DNA of 64,000 bases from Buteo buteo (taxonomy: Eukaryota > Chordata > Aves > Accipitriformes > Accipitridae): positions 22,646,957-22,710,956 of the forward strand of contig NC_134176.1 in NCBI RefSeq assembly GCF_964188355.1, in the 5' to 3' direction. A program made the translations under genes and the position numbers. The notes under the pieces are model-generated. The model did not search any database. It was not told where the DNA came from and saw nothing but the letters and a program-made list of their open reading frames with translations. This document shows positions 13,247 to 26,679 of this stretch, one piece after another. Each line of letters starts with the position of its first letter. The first letter of the stretch is position 1.

Positions 13247-15422
13247 TAAATATATATAAAAGCATTTTTTCAGTTCTGGAGCACTTTTTTTGAATGCAAT
13301 ACTAGTGCAGCCCTATTTTTTTTTAAAGTCAGGGGTTAAGAATAGCCATTAGTTGTGCTTATCCTGGTAGAACTACTCATGAAGACTCATCTAAATATCT
13401 TACTTTATCAAGAACTGAATACCAGCTCCAAAAGTCAATGTAAGTCTCAACTGAAATTATAGATAGATATGTCAAAACTCATACATGGAATTAATTCTGA
13501 TTTTTAAGATAAATTTAATTACTGTGCATGCATTAATTAATTTAAGGATTATTAGAGGTTACTTTAAAAACTGGCACCATACACCAGCCAACAGAACTTA
13601 CACCTAGAATTAGTGGCTAGAATGACTGTTTTCAGTTGCCATATTTTAACCTGTAGCTCTGGCAATCTACCACCCACTTCGTCCACTTCATGGCCCAGCA
13701 GTGTGATGCTTAAAGTTATGTAGAAGCCATTATTGTATGTCTTGATAAAACCCTTACTTCTCTGCAGGTCCATAATGATCCTGTTCTAATTATCTTGAGT
13801 AATATCTAATTAATTTTGACTGCTTAATGAGGCTACTTTCTTTTGGACTGTTGCCTCTTTTATTCTAATTTTAAAAGACATGTATCAATGAAAAAGTTAG
13901 CTGGAAGAAAACAAAGAATTGTTTGTCTATATTTGATAGTTGAAATACACTGAATATTTGGGTTCTGTCCTGGCTCCTGCAGCTAATTCATACATGGTGC
14001 CAGAGAATTCACTCACTTAAAAATTCACTTCCTTGCAAATGTTCCTATCATAGTGACATTAAAGATAATAGAAACTTTGCCATGAAGAAATTAAGATCAT
14101 AATAATCTGTGGCAATCTTGTGCCTTGAGGAAGACACCTAATATTAGAAGAACTTTGAACTCACTGAGACTGTCAAGAAATTTCATAGAGTTATGACTTA
14201 GCCTAGTGATAGTGGATAGCCATTACTTGTAAAGTCCAAAGAATCACATACGGATTTTTGATAGCTGCAAAATGAAGAGTTGTCTGCATATATGATTTTT
14301 GAACTAGATCCTGGTAATCATTCTGAAGAATTTTCCAGCAACAGTAATTCTTGTTTTGTTTAAAGTACCCTCACTACAGATAACTTATGTTCTTCTAAAT
14401 GACAGTCTGGTTTTATGGTTGCAGGTGCTTAGGGATGATTAAAAAAATTAGAGTGACAAGATGATACATCTTCAGTAAGTATAATGGCCTTTATCCTTTG
14501 CATAGAGTGACAATGTTATCCTTTCAATGAAAGTTTTATGTGCTGATATGGAAACTTTAAGTTTGCCAAAAAAAATTCTGTGACTCTAGGCTTTGTGTCA
14601 AGTCTCAGAACAGGAATCTACTTTAAAATTCCAGCATTGAAATATTAATTCTAATTTCATGGAAACAACTTATTCCTTAAAGGAAAGTGTAGTAAAACAA
14701 TGTTGTAATCAGCTTCTCTTCATTGTTTGCAGGTGAAAGATTGGGTAATACAACAGATTTCAGAAAAAATGTGAGCATACATCTGGTTTTTTGTGGTGGG
14801 AAATCTGTATAGAAGATTCATCAATCATATTTTTAATAGGAATGATATTTATTTAAAATACATTATTCATTTTATATTAAGTACTTATGAATAATAGTAG
14901 ATCATGTTTACATTATAAATCTCAGAGAAATATATTCCTGATATAGCAGGGAAATTCACTTTGATGAAGATTGCATACAGTAGAACAGTTTCTATTGAAT
15001 TCACATGGTGCAGAATCAGGCCACTGGTTTGTATTATATAGTATTTTAATATCACCTTCTCAGCTATGTGACAGGGAGCTGCTAATCGTGGACTTCTAAG
15101 TATTAACTTAGAGCCAGAAAGACAAAAGAAAATCCAAATGAAATACTGAAAAAATTTCAGTTAAAAAATGAATGTAAATATAAATATACACATAGGCAAA
15201 TATTAATTTTTCCTTTGAAAATTTGAATATTTTCCTCAGTTAAAATCAGTTTGCATCTGAAACATGAGAAATTTCAAACTGTGCATGTATACACTGTTAG
15301 AATTTTCACTTTCCCAGGTATTTTATTCATTTATTCATCTGTTTATCCATTCATTTATCCTACCCTAACATTTCTTCCTACAGTCACCTGGGAACACCAG
15401 CAAAGGGATTTCACAGATCTCC

Positions 15423-15985
15423 TGAGTCTGGCTGGGACTGAGTTAATTTTACACATAGCAACCTGTATGGTGCTGTGTTTTGGATTTGTGACTAAAACAG
15501 TGTTGACCACATACCAGCATTTTGACTATTGCTGAGCAATGCTTGCACAGCCTCAAGGCTTTCTCTTTTTTCCCACTCCACTCTATTCGGTGAGTAGACA
15601 GACTAGGGGTGAGCAAGAAATTGGGAGGGGACACAACCCTGACAGCAGACCCAAATTCGTCAAAGGGATATTCCTTGCCATATAACCTTACGCTTAGCAA
15701 TAAAAATCAAGCAGAGGGGGGTTTAGGGGAGGTAGACATTGCTTGGAGACTGGCTGGGCATTGGTCTGCTTGTGGGAGGTGGTGACTAATTGCCTTTGCA
15801 TCACTTGGGTTTTGTGGGTTTTTTTTTTCTCCTTTCCTTCACTTACTAAACCACCTTTATCTCAACCCATGAATTTTCTCACTTTTGCTCTTCCAATTCT
15901 CTCCCCCATGCTGCTGGGGGCAGGGGTGGGAGGTAAGTGAGCACCTGTGCGGTGCTTAGCTGCTACCTGAGGTCAACGCAACACA
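15423..15985 (+). mobile_element. Solo LTR of an avian endogenous retrovirus, family 1 copy A
   Basis: This block aligns along its whole length with 39829-40360. Both begin TG-R-GTCTGG and share the segments GAGTTAATTTTAC, GTGCTGT-TTTTGGATTTGTGACT, CTTCACTTA-TAAAC and TTTTCTCACTTTTGCTCTTCC in the same order. Both carry AATAAA at matching places (here 15699-15704), which sets the plus orientation. The copies are well diverged, so the insertions are old. No retroviral coding sequence flanks it, so it is best read as a solo LTR left after recombination between two LTRs. A clear target duplication was not found. I recognise the family as a common bird LTR but do not assign a database name. The frames at 15251-15535 and 15449-15700 are shadows. 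Confidence 0.82.
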
Positions 15986-18900
15986 ACAGGCATTATTTCT
16001 AAACACCCTTATAATTTTTTAGGATAGTTTTATCAACTTGTTTAATCTCCATGTAGAAGCAAAATGAGGATTAAAACTTCATTCAGGGTCTGAGTCATTT
16101 TCCACTGAAGTCCATGACGAAAATCCCACTGACTTCAGATCGAACACTTCCTGAAGAAGGAAACCTAGTCTTGGAGGAAATATTTCTTTCTTTTTCTCAC
16201 TAAAGGAAAGGCTAGAGGGAATTATCTAAAATTGGGTCTTTTTTCTTGGACAGGTCTCTAGGCTACTGCTCCTGAGAAGCCAGATGCCTGTAGGCCCAGA
16301 GGGCAATTTGTACTATCCCAAAACAAATGTCAGTCTTAAAGGCTTAAAGGAGCTAAACTTAAAAGCTAAGTTAAACTCATATCTAGCTCTTCAATGGCCA
16401 ATGCTATCAAAGAGATATTCTAGCTGAAAAATTGCATGTAATAAAGTATTAAGCAAAATTTAAAAAGTGAGGCCCTCTTTCAATTCTTATTGAATGTAGT
16501 GGTAGTTCCACAGTCTACATTGGCATTTGTATTGGAGGTGTTAGGTTTGACAAGAGGGTAGGGGAAGGCGCAAGAAGAGTCAGGCATGTGCCTATACCTA
16601 TGTGTGTAGTATATATTTTGCACTTCTCCCAGTTCACATATTTCTGCTCACATTGCATGGTGGGGATTCTCACAGTGCATGTCAGGACCCATATGCTGTG
16701 ATGCTCCAGCCACCTCATCCTGGTCCCCTCTCCCACCATGCACCCTCCCTCCCCACCGCAGGGCTCCATTTCAGCCCAGATCTGGCCTCAGCTGTGACAC
16801 AGGCCAATATGGGGTCACCATCAGCGCCAAATTAAAACCTGAGGTAAATAGGTGCAAAGCTGTAACTGGTAGACTTGGTCTATTTCAACTTCAGTTTAAA
16901 AGTAAACCTGGGCAAAGAAAGTGAAAAGAAAACTCGGCAGACAGAAAAATGAGGAGTAGAAGATAGCAGATGTTTTGGCAAATCTTAACAGTTGAGAAAA
17001 GGAAAAGTAATTGAGAATTAAATGCATGTTGAAAGGAAGTGAGGAAAAGCACATTGTTTACTTATGTGATTAACTGTGCCCTTGCTATGCACTGGGAGTT
17101 TTGTGAAACATTCCAAAAAATGTTCCCAAATCAAGTCAAATACTTGCAAAGGATTTAGAATCATATAAAATAAGAAGCTCTTTGCATTTTTCTTTCTCTC
17201 ATTATTAATACTAGTTACAAATGTCACATCAAACCTCTGAAGAGATACATTTTTTTCCTCATGTGGAATGAGTATTGCATCCCATTAGAAATGTATCTCT
17301 ACTCAGTATGTCAAAATGGACATTTCAGATGTTTTCTAGCTGCCAAGATAAAGATGTCGTCATAAGTATGGGCAAATGTCTGGGAATTACATTTGTCAGA
17401 GAGCTGCTGTAACAGAAACACAAGCATAATTGAGACATTTAAGCTGTCCCAGTGCAAGAAATCCTCCCTGTACATCTGTGCTTCCTGGAACCTTAAACAC
17501 CAGAGGCTTCACTTTAATTTGCCTAATACCATGTTCCTGACAGTAATGATGTCTAAGAATTATCCCGTTAATCTTTCCAATGTCAATTTCACAGAGAGCG
17601 GTCATCACAACTCTATTAAATTTCTCCAGGTAAATTCACTTTGCAGGAAGATCCTACATCAAATAGACATTACTTTGAGCAGGAACTGCACACAGCTAAG
17701 AAACTCTTTTGGGGTAAGTGCCACAGCACCTCTCCTACAGCTGCGTTCTTCTGCCACACAGGTACGTGTGAGTGAACCGAAGGACCTGAGTGATGGCTCC
17801 ACACTGTTTCTTATGCAAAGTCACACTGAGGCAACAGCCACAATTATCAGGAAAAAAAAAAAAAAAAAAAAAAAATGCAAAATCTACAAATCCTGCAGTC
17901 ACTAGCCATTATGAAGGAAAACTTTAAATTTTTGCAACAGAGAAAGAGGCACTCTACCTTCTGCTTAACTACTGGACTCCAACAGCAAATGGAGTTCCTA
18001 CATGACACACACACCACCATCAGTCATAGAAGTGCTGTCCTGCCTCAGTTAGGAGTCAGGGATCTGGGGCTGTAGACCTAATGATGCAAACCATTTGGGC
18101 ACATGCCTGATTTCAAATGCATTGAACTTAACAGAACCACTCGTTCACATCCTTTGAGACCTTATGATAACAAGCTGACAATATTATTTTCTCCTTAAAT
18201 ATTAAAATGACTGATGACTTGTTTTGATTTTTTTTTTGATTTTTTTTTTTTTTAGAGAAAGATGTTAGTTTCCATTTTCCTGGTCAGAGACTAATTTGTT
18301 TCATTAAAATTTCCCCTGCAATATAATTCTATACAATACTTCCATTCATTTTTGCACTGAATTGTGGCATACTGATGTGCCCCACCAAACCACTGTTATT
18401 TTCTACCCACAGGGGATATATTTCTGGTGGAGGGATGACATCACAGTCACCACAATGGTTTTTTTTTGTCAGATAAAATTCTTTGGCTATAAAGTGTTCT
18501 ATATATATGCATCATCAGTTGTCTTTATAGCCCATTTTAAAGCAGTCAGGATTTTTTTTAAATTTAGTCTGCCATTTAAAAAATATTATAAGTGATTAAT
18601 TGTGTGTATATATATCTTACACACAAACGTGACTGAGAAGACCACTCAACACAAGTGTGACTGTTGATTTTCTGTCTTTTGTTTCAGTGACTTCTCATAA
18701 CAAAACTCTCTTTGTTATACAGGAAAGCTTTTGAGAAATAGAAAATGGAAACGTGTGGACGAAATTAACTGGCTGACATGAACCTGGCAATGAACAAGCA
18801 TCACCTACGTAGTACCAGCATGAGCACTCAGCCTGACAATACCTGTTTGCTGTCAGTCACATAAATAAACTGAAATGTTATTGCACTTGTATTTGCACAG

Positions 18901-21900
18901 AGAGATTTTTATTAATGCTACTAGCCAGTCCTCTGCTTTGGGTCTGAAAGATGGAGTGGTGCAGGGAGACATGATAACTCCATCTCATGTGAATCAGTTG
19001 GCAGCAACCTCAGCCCCAGATGCTGTGGGAAAGAGGATGGATGGGTAGCTCATGAGGTCATTTATTGCATTTTTTCCATTAAACTGATGAATGAATGCCT
19101 GGATACAGGCCATTCCATGGGTATTACTTAGCTTTGTCTGCCCAAAATTATTCTGGTTTTTGTGAGATTTGGTTTCCCCTAGTGCTGTTCATTCAGAATA
19201 CCTTCCAGTTTCCCCACTGGAGGAGCTAACATCTGGCAATAGTTCAGCCTTGTCTCCATTTAAATTGTAATGCTGGAGCACAGACAGTAGTTATGTGGAT
19301 CCTAAGCAAGGTGCTCTGATAGACTTTTTTAAAACAAAAATACTGTTTGGGCACACGCATACCTTCATCACTGTATGTGTGACCATCAAAATAAGTGCAA
19401 AATTTGATCATAAATTATTCAGCAATTTCACATAAATTGAAAGTGCAGTTGAAATGCAAATACTGAACTGATTTTATTATGGACACATATTTGCAAAGTC
19501 TTTCCTGTAAAGTTCTTTCAAAGACAAACAAGATAGCCTTACCAAATACCAAAATAAACCAAACTCTTAATTCCTGTATTGGATTCAGTGAGAACATGTC
19601 TGTCTTCACAGCTTCTTCACAGCTTCTTCACAGATTCCTGTTGTTTGCTATAACCTGTCTGCCCTGGATGAAAACACCTATATCTAGACTGTAAAATATT
19701 TAGTTATTTTCCACTGAGAAATACTGTATTTGTAGCTCACCGCTTGTCAAGAGGGAAGAAACAGCTAAATTCACTGCTGTAAACACTTATAACCAGGTTT
19801 GCCTACCAGCATCTTTTGAATTTTGGAGAATATGCAACTTAACCGTACTTCAGACCACTAGTTACAAGACCTGCATGAAGTGATGAGCTGCAATTCTCTA
19901 TCAAAACACAGCTTTATTTTCATGCAACGACAATCTTTACAATCTTAGCTTGCAATGGTATCAGCCCAGAAATGGCCTTCTGATACTTTTAAAGCTATGC
20001 AACTAATATTGTATGATGGTTTGATTTAAGACCTAGGATAGTACTCTAAGAAGAGAAATGTAGATTCTTAGCCAGTGTCAATCTAGTTAGTTATTACCAT
20101 TTAGAATTTAGTCTTTGTTACATTTTTTTCATATTTTAGCAGTAATTTGTGACAAAAAAGTAATTTTTTTTTAAAAAAAGGAGTTTACTCAATAAAAATG
20201 AGAAGTGGTTGATAAAGACAATACATAGATTGATTCTTATTCCATGAGAAACTGTACAGAAAACGTCTATTTTGATACAGCAAATGTAAGGTCAGAATGT
20301 AGGAATGAAGAGCATGAGCTAAGTACACAGGATAGAAAGTCCCATCCTTACAGGGAAGAAGTATGAAAAATGATGAAATGAGATACAGGCTTTTTATATC
20401 TGAAAACCAGGCAAGGCCAAAAAGTAATTTGAAGGTGACAGATTACATAATACACATGCAAAATCTGGTGAATTTCCTCCTTTTCTTCAATCTTCCACCA
20501 CAGCTAGGTGTTTTGACTAGCTGTGGTAGCTTCCCTTCCAGACTACATGAAAAAATTAGAGAAGTTTTACAGAAGAGAGCCAGGAGGAAAAAAAAAAAAA
20601 AAGAAAAAAGAAAAATGCACCTTAACATGAAAGACAATGCTAGAGATTCTATTTCTGAAAAGAAAGAATAGTTAGGAAATGAACGTTAAAAATAATGCTT
20701 TTTTCAACCTAATACACAAATGTAAAAAGATCCGAAAGGTGGAAGTTTAACCAGACAAATGCAGAAGAGACATTAGATTCATATGTAGGAAGAAGAAAAG
20801 TGAGTCACCAATACAATTTGAAAGGTCTATAGTGAATTTTGTTGCACTGACTACTTTTTATAACAAATGATAGGTATTTCTTCTAAAAGAAAATAGCTGT
20901 ATTCAACTCCAGCTATTAGACTTGCAGCAAGTATCAGCCTGCTCATTAGTTGCCCAGCTTAAATCTCAAGCAAACCAAAATGTAATGAGTCTAGTCATCT
21001 CTAATGTTTTTAATGCTGACAAAGCATTGAATTTCTTCCTTGGCTTTGTAATGTTTCCAATTTTCCAAGCTTTTTATTAAAATTAATATAAATTATATGG
21101 ATAAATACTCAGGATTTTTTTAATAAATGAGGTGAAATTATTTTGAAATATTTAATCTCATATTTTGTGACTGCCTTTGTACTCCTTTTAGAAAAGAATT
21201 CATAAACACTGTCAACAGACAGGAAGAGACTGTGTCTCAATTCTCTTTACATTCAAGATGGACAGGTGTTATAAATTTTCAGAATATTGTAAACACTACT
21301 TGTGTTTCTGATACATTAAAAATAATGTTTAATCCTGTTCAATATACATTACATTCGATTACTTGTTTTTCTCAAGTTCCACTTATAAAACTTCATTCCC
21401 ACAACAACTGCTCTATTATTAATGAATAATGTTAATTATTATTTGTGTTACTTCTCACTGCTGAAGCTCAGGAAAAAAACTCATCTCAGTCACCGAGGTT
21501 TTTTTCTTTTTGTTATCGCAAGCTGAAAGACACTTGAAATATGGAAATGATGTGGACACTGTATTGCTAATTCTCACTTTTCAAATGCATCAGTTGAGTG
21601 GATAGCTACTGCCAGATAAGATTAATAAATCAAAATACTTTGGTGTTAATAAAGTTTACTTTCATGGCAAGGCCCCTTTTATAAGCTTTAGGGAGTAAGC
21701 ATGAAGTCATCTGAGCAGAAACCAAGGACTCGTCATTTGTTTTTCACTTTGAACAGATCTACAATTCAAGTCAAATGTCATCAGTCCAGCTACAGCAATA
21801 GAAAAACTTAAAGCAGAACAGGTCACTAGTTATGCAATAATAAAAGAATACTAAGGTATTCTCTGACAATGTAATTAACATCAAGAGATGACATCTGGAA

Positions 21901-24900
21901 CAGAAGAAAATATACGAAAGTATCAGTGTAAGTGAAGTCTCCCGTTCAGTTAAAAGGGAATTACTCTGGTTCTAATTATACATCTAAACAGTGTTTTTTA
22001 GATTACTGAAAAAATGTATTGCATAAAATTTTGATGTAAGTGAACCTAAAACTTTCACGAACGCACTAAGAAACAAAAACATATTGTCCATTATTATGTC
22101 ACTGACATTACCTACAATGAGATTCAGCCTAGAAGCATTTGTTATTAATACTTGGTAATACATTTTAGATATTTGGGAAATAAATAGTATCTAGAGTACA
22201 TGCTAAAGGAACAGTGACACTTAGCTTTAACAATAAATTTCAAGATTATTTTTTTTTCCTGTGCGAATACACGTGATTGAAAGAGTATCAGCAGATGGCA
22301 TTAGTGTGAGCAATCTTATACACACTCCATTTACCTAAAGGTGTACATGGTGAAAATTACTTTTGTGTTGGTTTTGTGGTTGTCTGTTTCTTTTATGAAA
22401 ATAACATATGTCAGGAAAGTATTTGCTTCTAGCTGTCATTTGACCTGATGTAACTTCTTGGAAAGGAGCTGGTACTTCTCAGATCTGCTCTCAATGACAG
22501 GAATAAAATAGAGACATACATAGTCAAAAACTTTCCTAATCATTTTGTTCACCCTTCTTGCCTTTGTGAAAGCTAACCCAGTTTCTGGGCTTCACTGCAG
22601 AAGTAAGGTGTGGGGTTTTTTCCTGTAGATTATAAGCTCACTGAGCTGGATTCACAAGATCTAGGGCAGGTTTTGTTGCTCATGGGATTGAGGATGCTGT
22701 GCAACACGTAACTAATCAACTCCCTGCCCTGGCTGCCTCTTTATATCCTTATATCTTTGTAGCTGCAGGAGCTATTTATTTTACTATATAAAAAAGTATG
22801 TTATTTTTAAAATAACCTTGTGGAAGAGTACAAAATCATTATATGAAATTATTTTTTAAATTGCTGCAATCTGTTGGGTTTTCTTCCTTAAATTCTCAAG
22901 AAATTTAATTTTTTATCTAAGGCAAGTTTAAAATTATTCAAATACGTTTCTCAATTGAAATCATATGTGCTGGAATAAAAACAACTAGTCTATACAGATA
23001 AATTTACAATGAAAGTGAGAATCTAATGAAGCAGTTAATGTATTGAAAGTGTCCTTTGATGTGGACTGTGAAAGATTAGTATTGTCTCAAAGTCCATTCT
23101 CTGAAATTGTTCAGCCTCTGACCCTTGTGAATTTCTGTTTCTTAGCTGTGATTTATTAGCAAGTTTTATTTAACATCTTTGATCCAGTATGCCAAGGAAT
23201 ACTGGGGTTTATTATTTTAGATATTTCATTATGTTTTAATCAAAGTATTGGAGTCCTTCAGTCAACTATCTCCTAAATGTGAAGTAGAAGGTAATGAATG
23301 GAAGGTGAGTTGGATAACCCACCTCACAAGGAATGACCCCGTATAAGATCTTTATTTCAGGCAAAGTCAAATCAGAAGTCACCCACTCAACCCTCCTCTG
23401 CTGTGAGCTGGTACTAGGAAAATCAGCAAGAGAAACCAGGTTTCTGAAAGAATACCTTAGATACGTGTCTCCATCAGGTTGATATGGCTTATCTGTATGT
23501 TTTAGTCTCAGCAACAGACTCAAGACTGAGACACTTACCAGAAAAGTGACATTTGTTATCATAAAAGCTGTATTTTCACAAGCACAAATATCTTCAATTA
23601 TTAGACATCCTCAAGTTAGACAAGCAAAGATTTGAAGGATATAAACTTTGGGTTTAGGCAGTTAGATAAGTTAACCCTGCCTACTTTCAGTGGTGTCTCT
23701 CTGCACTTCTTTAAAATGGTTATAATTTTAATTCCAAGGGATGTTGCAATGGCAAATGTCTGGAAGAATGACAGCATAAGTTAGATAAATAATTAAAGGA
23801 TAAGTAGCTTTTGCCATTTTTATCTCCACAGGTTGCCCAGCTCCCTAAAACTGCTAGTACTTTGTTTTCAGTGCACTGGAAAGTCTCCCAGAAAACAAAC
23901 TAAATCCATCATATACATGCGTACACCCATGCCTGCCCTATTCTCCCTGCAGTCTTGAATAGATGTGGTTCTAAAAGATTGTTATTGCAGTTAAAAGGAT
24001 TATAAATTTCATAAATTCTGATTATGGACTTGTATTTCTTTTTATTGATCCTTTTGGGGAGACTAATTTAATAACCTAGATGAGGATGTATCCGCATTTG
24101 TTGGGAAAATTTGTTCAGAGCTATGAAAATGACATTGTGAAATGGCTCGACTGGTCCTTTGCCAACATGCTTCCCATCAGGACATAAGAAGTACCATAAG
24201 AAAGACCTCAGAATTGTCCCACAATGACAAAATGGCAGGTAACCATGCTTCATAGTTTTGCCCTTTAAAAGATTGTCAATATACAGTAAACATTTTTTTC
24301 TAAGGTTATCATAATTACATATTATAGAGCTAATGTTTCAGGATGTTAGTTTCAAGAGGATCTCATCATCCAAGGAGCATTGACTCTAGTTCGCTTCCTT
24401 GCAGGTTGTTATGTTAAGTTTAATGCAATACAGCACATGAGAAGATATATTGACAGAGTTTGAAAAAGTTCTGGAACCAAATACCTCTGGGAGAGAGTAT
24501 GCTGTGCTGAAATCTGGTTTTTGTTCCCTGTTTTGCCATTTGAGCTTCATCTGACCTTTGGCAAGTCCCTTAAGGAAAAGTCACAAATTACATAGCTGTT
24601 TAAATCCAAAACCAATACTCTCAAAGCCCTCAGCCAGGGCTCATTGTAATGTTAAAACTTCCAAAAATACCTCAATCCCTTCCTCTGGACAAGCCTAGCA
24701 ACACATCAGGTTTGCCACAGTTGAGCAGCTACAACCTATACTTTCCCCTTCTTCAAAGATAGTGTAACAAGCTCCCTTGAAAAACAATCTGAAGCAACAG
24801 CAGGAAAGATTGAGATACTGCTGTTTCTATCAAGCATAAGTCTGTCTGGATGACATGAGTTTGGACTCAGGCAAAGAGGGAAATTAATCCAGGTATTGAT

Positions 24901-25915
24901 TATCTGCACAAGGGATCTGACACTAAGACTACCACAGAAGACGAAACAAAGCTGCTGTCTCTGCCAGTGGTGCCTGCCCACTGTTCCATACTGGAAAGAT
25001 TTAGGAACCTGGTAAGATGAAGCTGTCAGTCCTACTCACAGAACACCAGACTGTGGGGTGCCCTAAGAACTACTAAAGGCTACAAGCCAGGTTGATGCAT
25101 TCCTCCTTGATTACCTGGCTTATTAAAACAAAAAGCCCCCTCTAATTACGAATTCCTGTAGATCACAAATAAAGTAATTTAAAGTATTCATCCTTCTCTA
25201 GCATAACTTTTTTATTTTCTCTTCTAATAGAGGCACTTTAAATTATAATAATTGCAGAATCTGGAAGTTTTGGTTCAATAAAATGAACTGCTACTTACCC
25301 TAGAGTACTCATCGCTCACAGTCTCATGAGGTAATGCATTTCAGCAGTTCTTGTTAATAGTCCCACCAGGCACAAGCGTCTCTCACTGAGCCCTGCACTG
25401 TCTTTACTGCCCAATGGGTATTTTGTACCTTTCCTAGTTGACTGCTGAGACACATCTAGAATTTAAATGGCTAAGTCAACACGCTGCATCCTTCAATTCC
25501 TGGAAACAACTTTATTGTGGATCAGCTTTGAGGGCAAATTAAAGTTTTTTATGTCATGAGTGGAAGCTTTCACAAAGCTACACAAACCCACTTCCCCTCC
25601 TCCAACCCTTCTCCCAGAGTATTTTTTTCTAACCACTTTTAAATGTTTTCCTGTTTGGTTAAATGTTTCATGGATAAAGGTGAGTCAATATATGCAATAA
25701 AGAAATTAAGGGGTCTAAGGAAGCCTTAGGAAGAACTGAGATATTTACATGTAGAAGCTTATCGTATAAATCCTAGCTGCTACTCAATACTCATCTTATT
25801 TCTGACTTTGATGTTCCAGAACTGCTTAGCTATGCATCTTCACGGACCCCAACATGTCCCAGTATAAGGAGCTAATAAGCTCCTTAATAAATTCACACTT
25901 AAACCATTTAGGGCT
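15986..25915. other. Unique AT-rich non-coding DNA
   Basis: About 10 kb without a recognisable gene or mobile element. The longest open frame (17393-17905, 170 codons) runs into the poly-A tract at 17852 and ends as a lysine string; I do not regard it as coding. Around 24070-24250 and 19000 the composition is more balanced, but no motif is recognised. Confidence 0.55.
17852..17875. repeat. Poly(A) run, 24 nt
   Basis: An uninterrupted run of 24 A. It could be mistaken for the tail of a processed pseudogene, but nothing upstream resembles a known messenger RNA and no flanking direct repeats were seen. Confidence 0.9.
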
Positions 25916-26674
25916 TGTGTGACAGAAAAAGACTTAACCACAAGGTTCAAGCAAACAACTTGAACTTCACTCACAGACTTAACTGCAAGGCTCAAGCAAA
26001 TGATTTATTTGAACTTCACTTACAGACTTAACACGCCACTATTGCAGGTTTTACAGATACGATGGAGGAATGCACTACTGCAATTTTTAAGGCAAGAGTA
26101 GTACACTATTACAACCACAAGCAATTCACAGACAACCACAAGCACACATGTGTTTACAAACTTAAAGCATAAACAATATTCACTTACCCCTCCAGGTAAG
26201 GGTCCTCAATCCCAGGGAAGCTACCTCAACTGGCATCCCAATCAAGGGGGGGAAGGGTTTCCTTCACAAGCCAACTGTATAGTTGGAGAAGTAACTCCCC
26301 CATTTCCAACCTGAATCTTAGAGTTTTTACCCCCTGACTTGTGGAATGGTGTGTATGACTATGTCTGAGTGGATTATGATATATGCCTAAATGGATTATG
26401 TATATCTGAGTGGAGTTTCCCCTTATCTTTCCTTCGTTGGTCTGTGATTGTTTGAATACACAAGGTTGTCATTTGAAACTGAAGCTGAAACCCTCTAGTT
26501 TTGGTTTGGTGGTTTTGGGTTTTTTTTACCTTGCTTCCTCAGCAACTGGATAGTGGTTGGACTGAGACTCAGGGCATACTATTTGTTAAGGGATTTCAAG
26601 GCTCAGTTCGGGTTTTGGTTCTTTGAATGGTGCAGCCACAGCCCTGTTTAGTTTAGGGTTTATCAGACAACCCA
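25916..26674 (-). mobile_element. Probable solo LTR, minus strand, with 5-bp target duplication
   Basis: The block starts TGTGTGACAG and ends ACAACCCA on the plus strand, so it has TG...CA ends. It is flanked by GGGCT on both sides (25911-25915 and 26675-26679). On the minus strand an AATAAA lies at 26009-26004, about 90 bp before the element's 3' end, as expected of an LTR with a short R-U5 part. A 45-49 bp unit is tandemly repeated at that end. The composition differs from its neighbours. A matching 5-bp flank could arise by chance given how many CA ends are nearby, so the borders are moderately supported. The sequence at 26680-26900 is similarly GC-richer and might belong to the same or another old element. 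Confidence 0.5.
25931..26032. repeat. Tandem repeat, two units of 45-49 bp
   Basis: Two adjacent units (25931-25975 and 25976-26024), each beginning GACTTAAC and containing CAAGG-TCAAGCAAA and GAACTTCACT-ACA, followed by the start of a third. The second unit carries a 4-bp insertion that creates TTTATT, the AATAAA of the minus strand. The repeat lies in the proposed R-U5 part of the LTR. Confidence 0.8.
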
Positions 26675-26679
26675 GGGCT

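Larger units (their letters stand above)
6174..15422. other. Unique AT-rich non-coding DNA
   Basis: About 9.2 kb without a recognisable gene or mobile element. All open frames are under 100 codons and none shows a recognised motif. It contains a poly-A run (11043), a pyrimidine tract (12764) and a (CA)8 repeat (13231), listed separately. The segment from 6174 directly follows the broken end of CR1 copy A and holds no further CR1 sequence. Confidence 0.6.

Noticed and set aside
17852..17875. Poly-A run as a processed-pseudogene tail
   Set aside because: No recognisable gene body upstream and no flanking direct repeats. Processed pseudogenes are also rare in birds because CR1 does not use poly-A tails.
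17393..17905. 170-codon plus-strand open frame
   Set aside because: It ends by translating a 24-nt poly-A run into lysines, has no recognised motif, and shows no upstream sequence suggesting an mRNA. An acceptor/donor pair at about 17630-17714 is weak.
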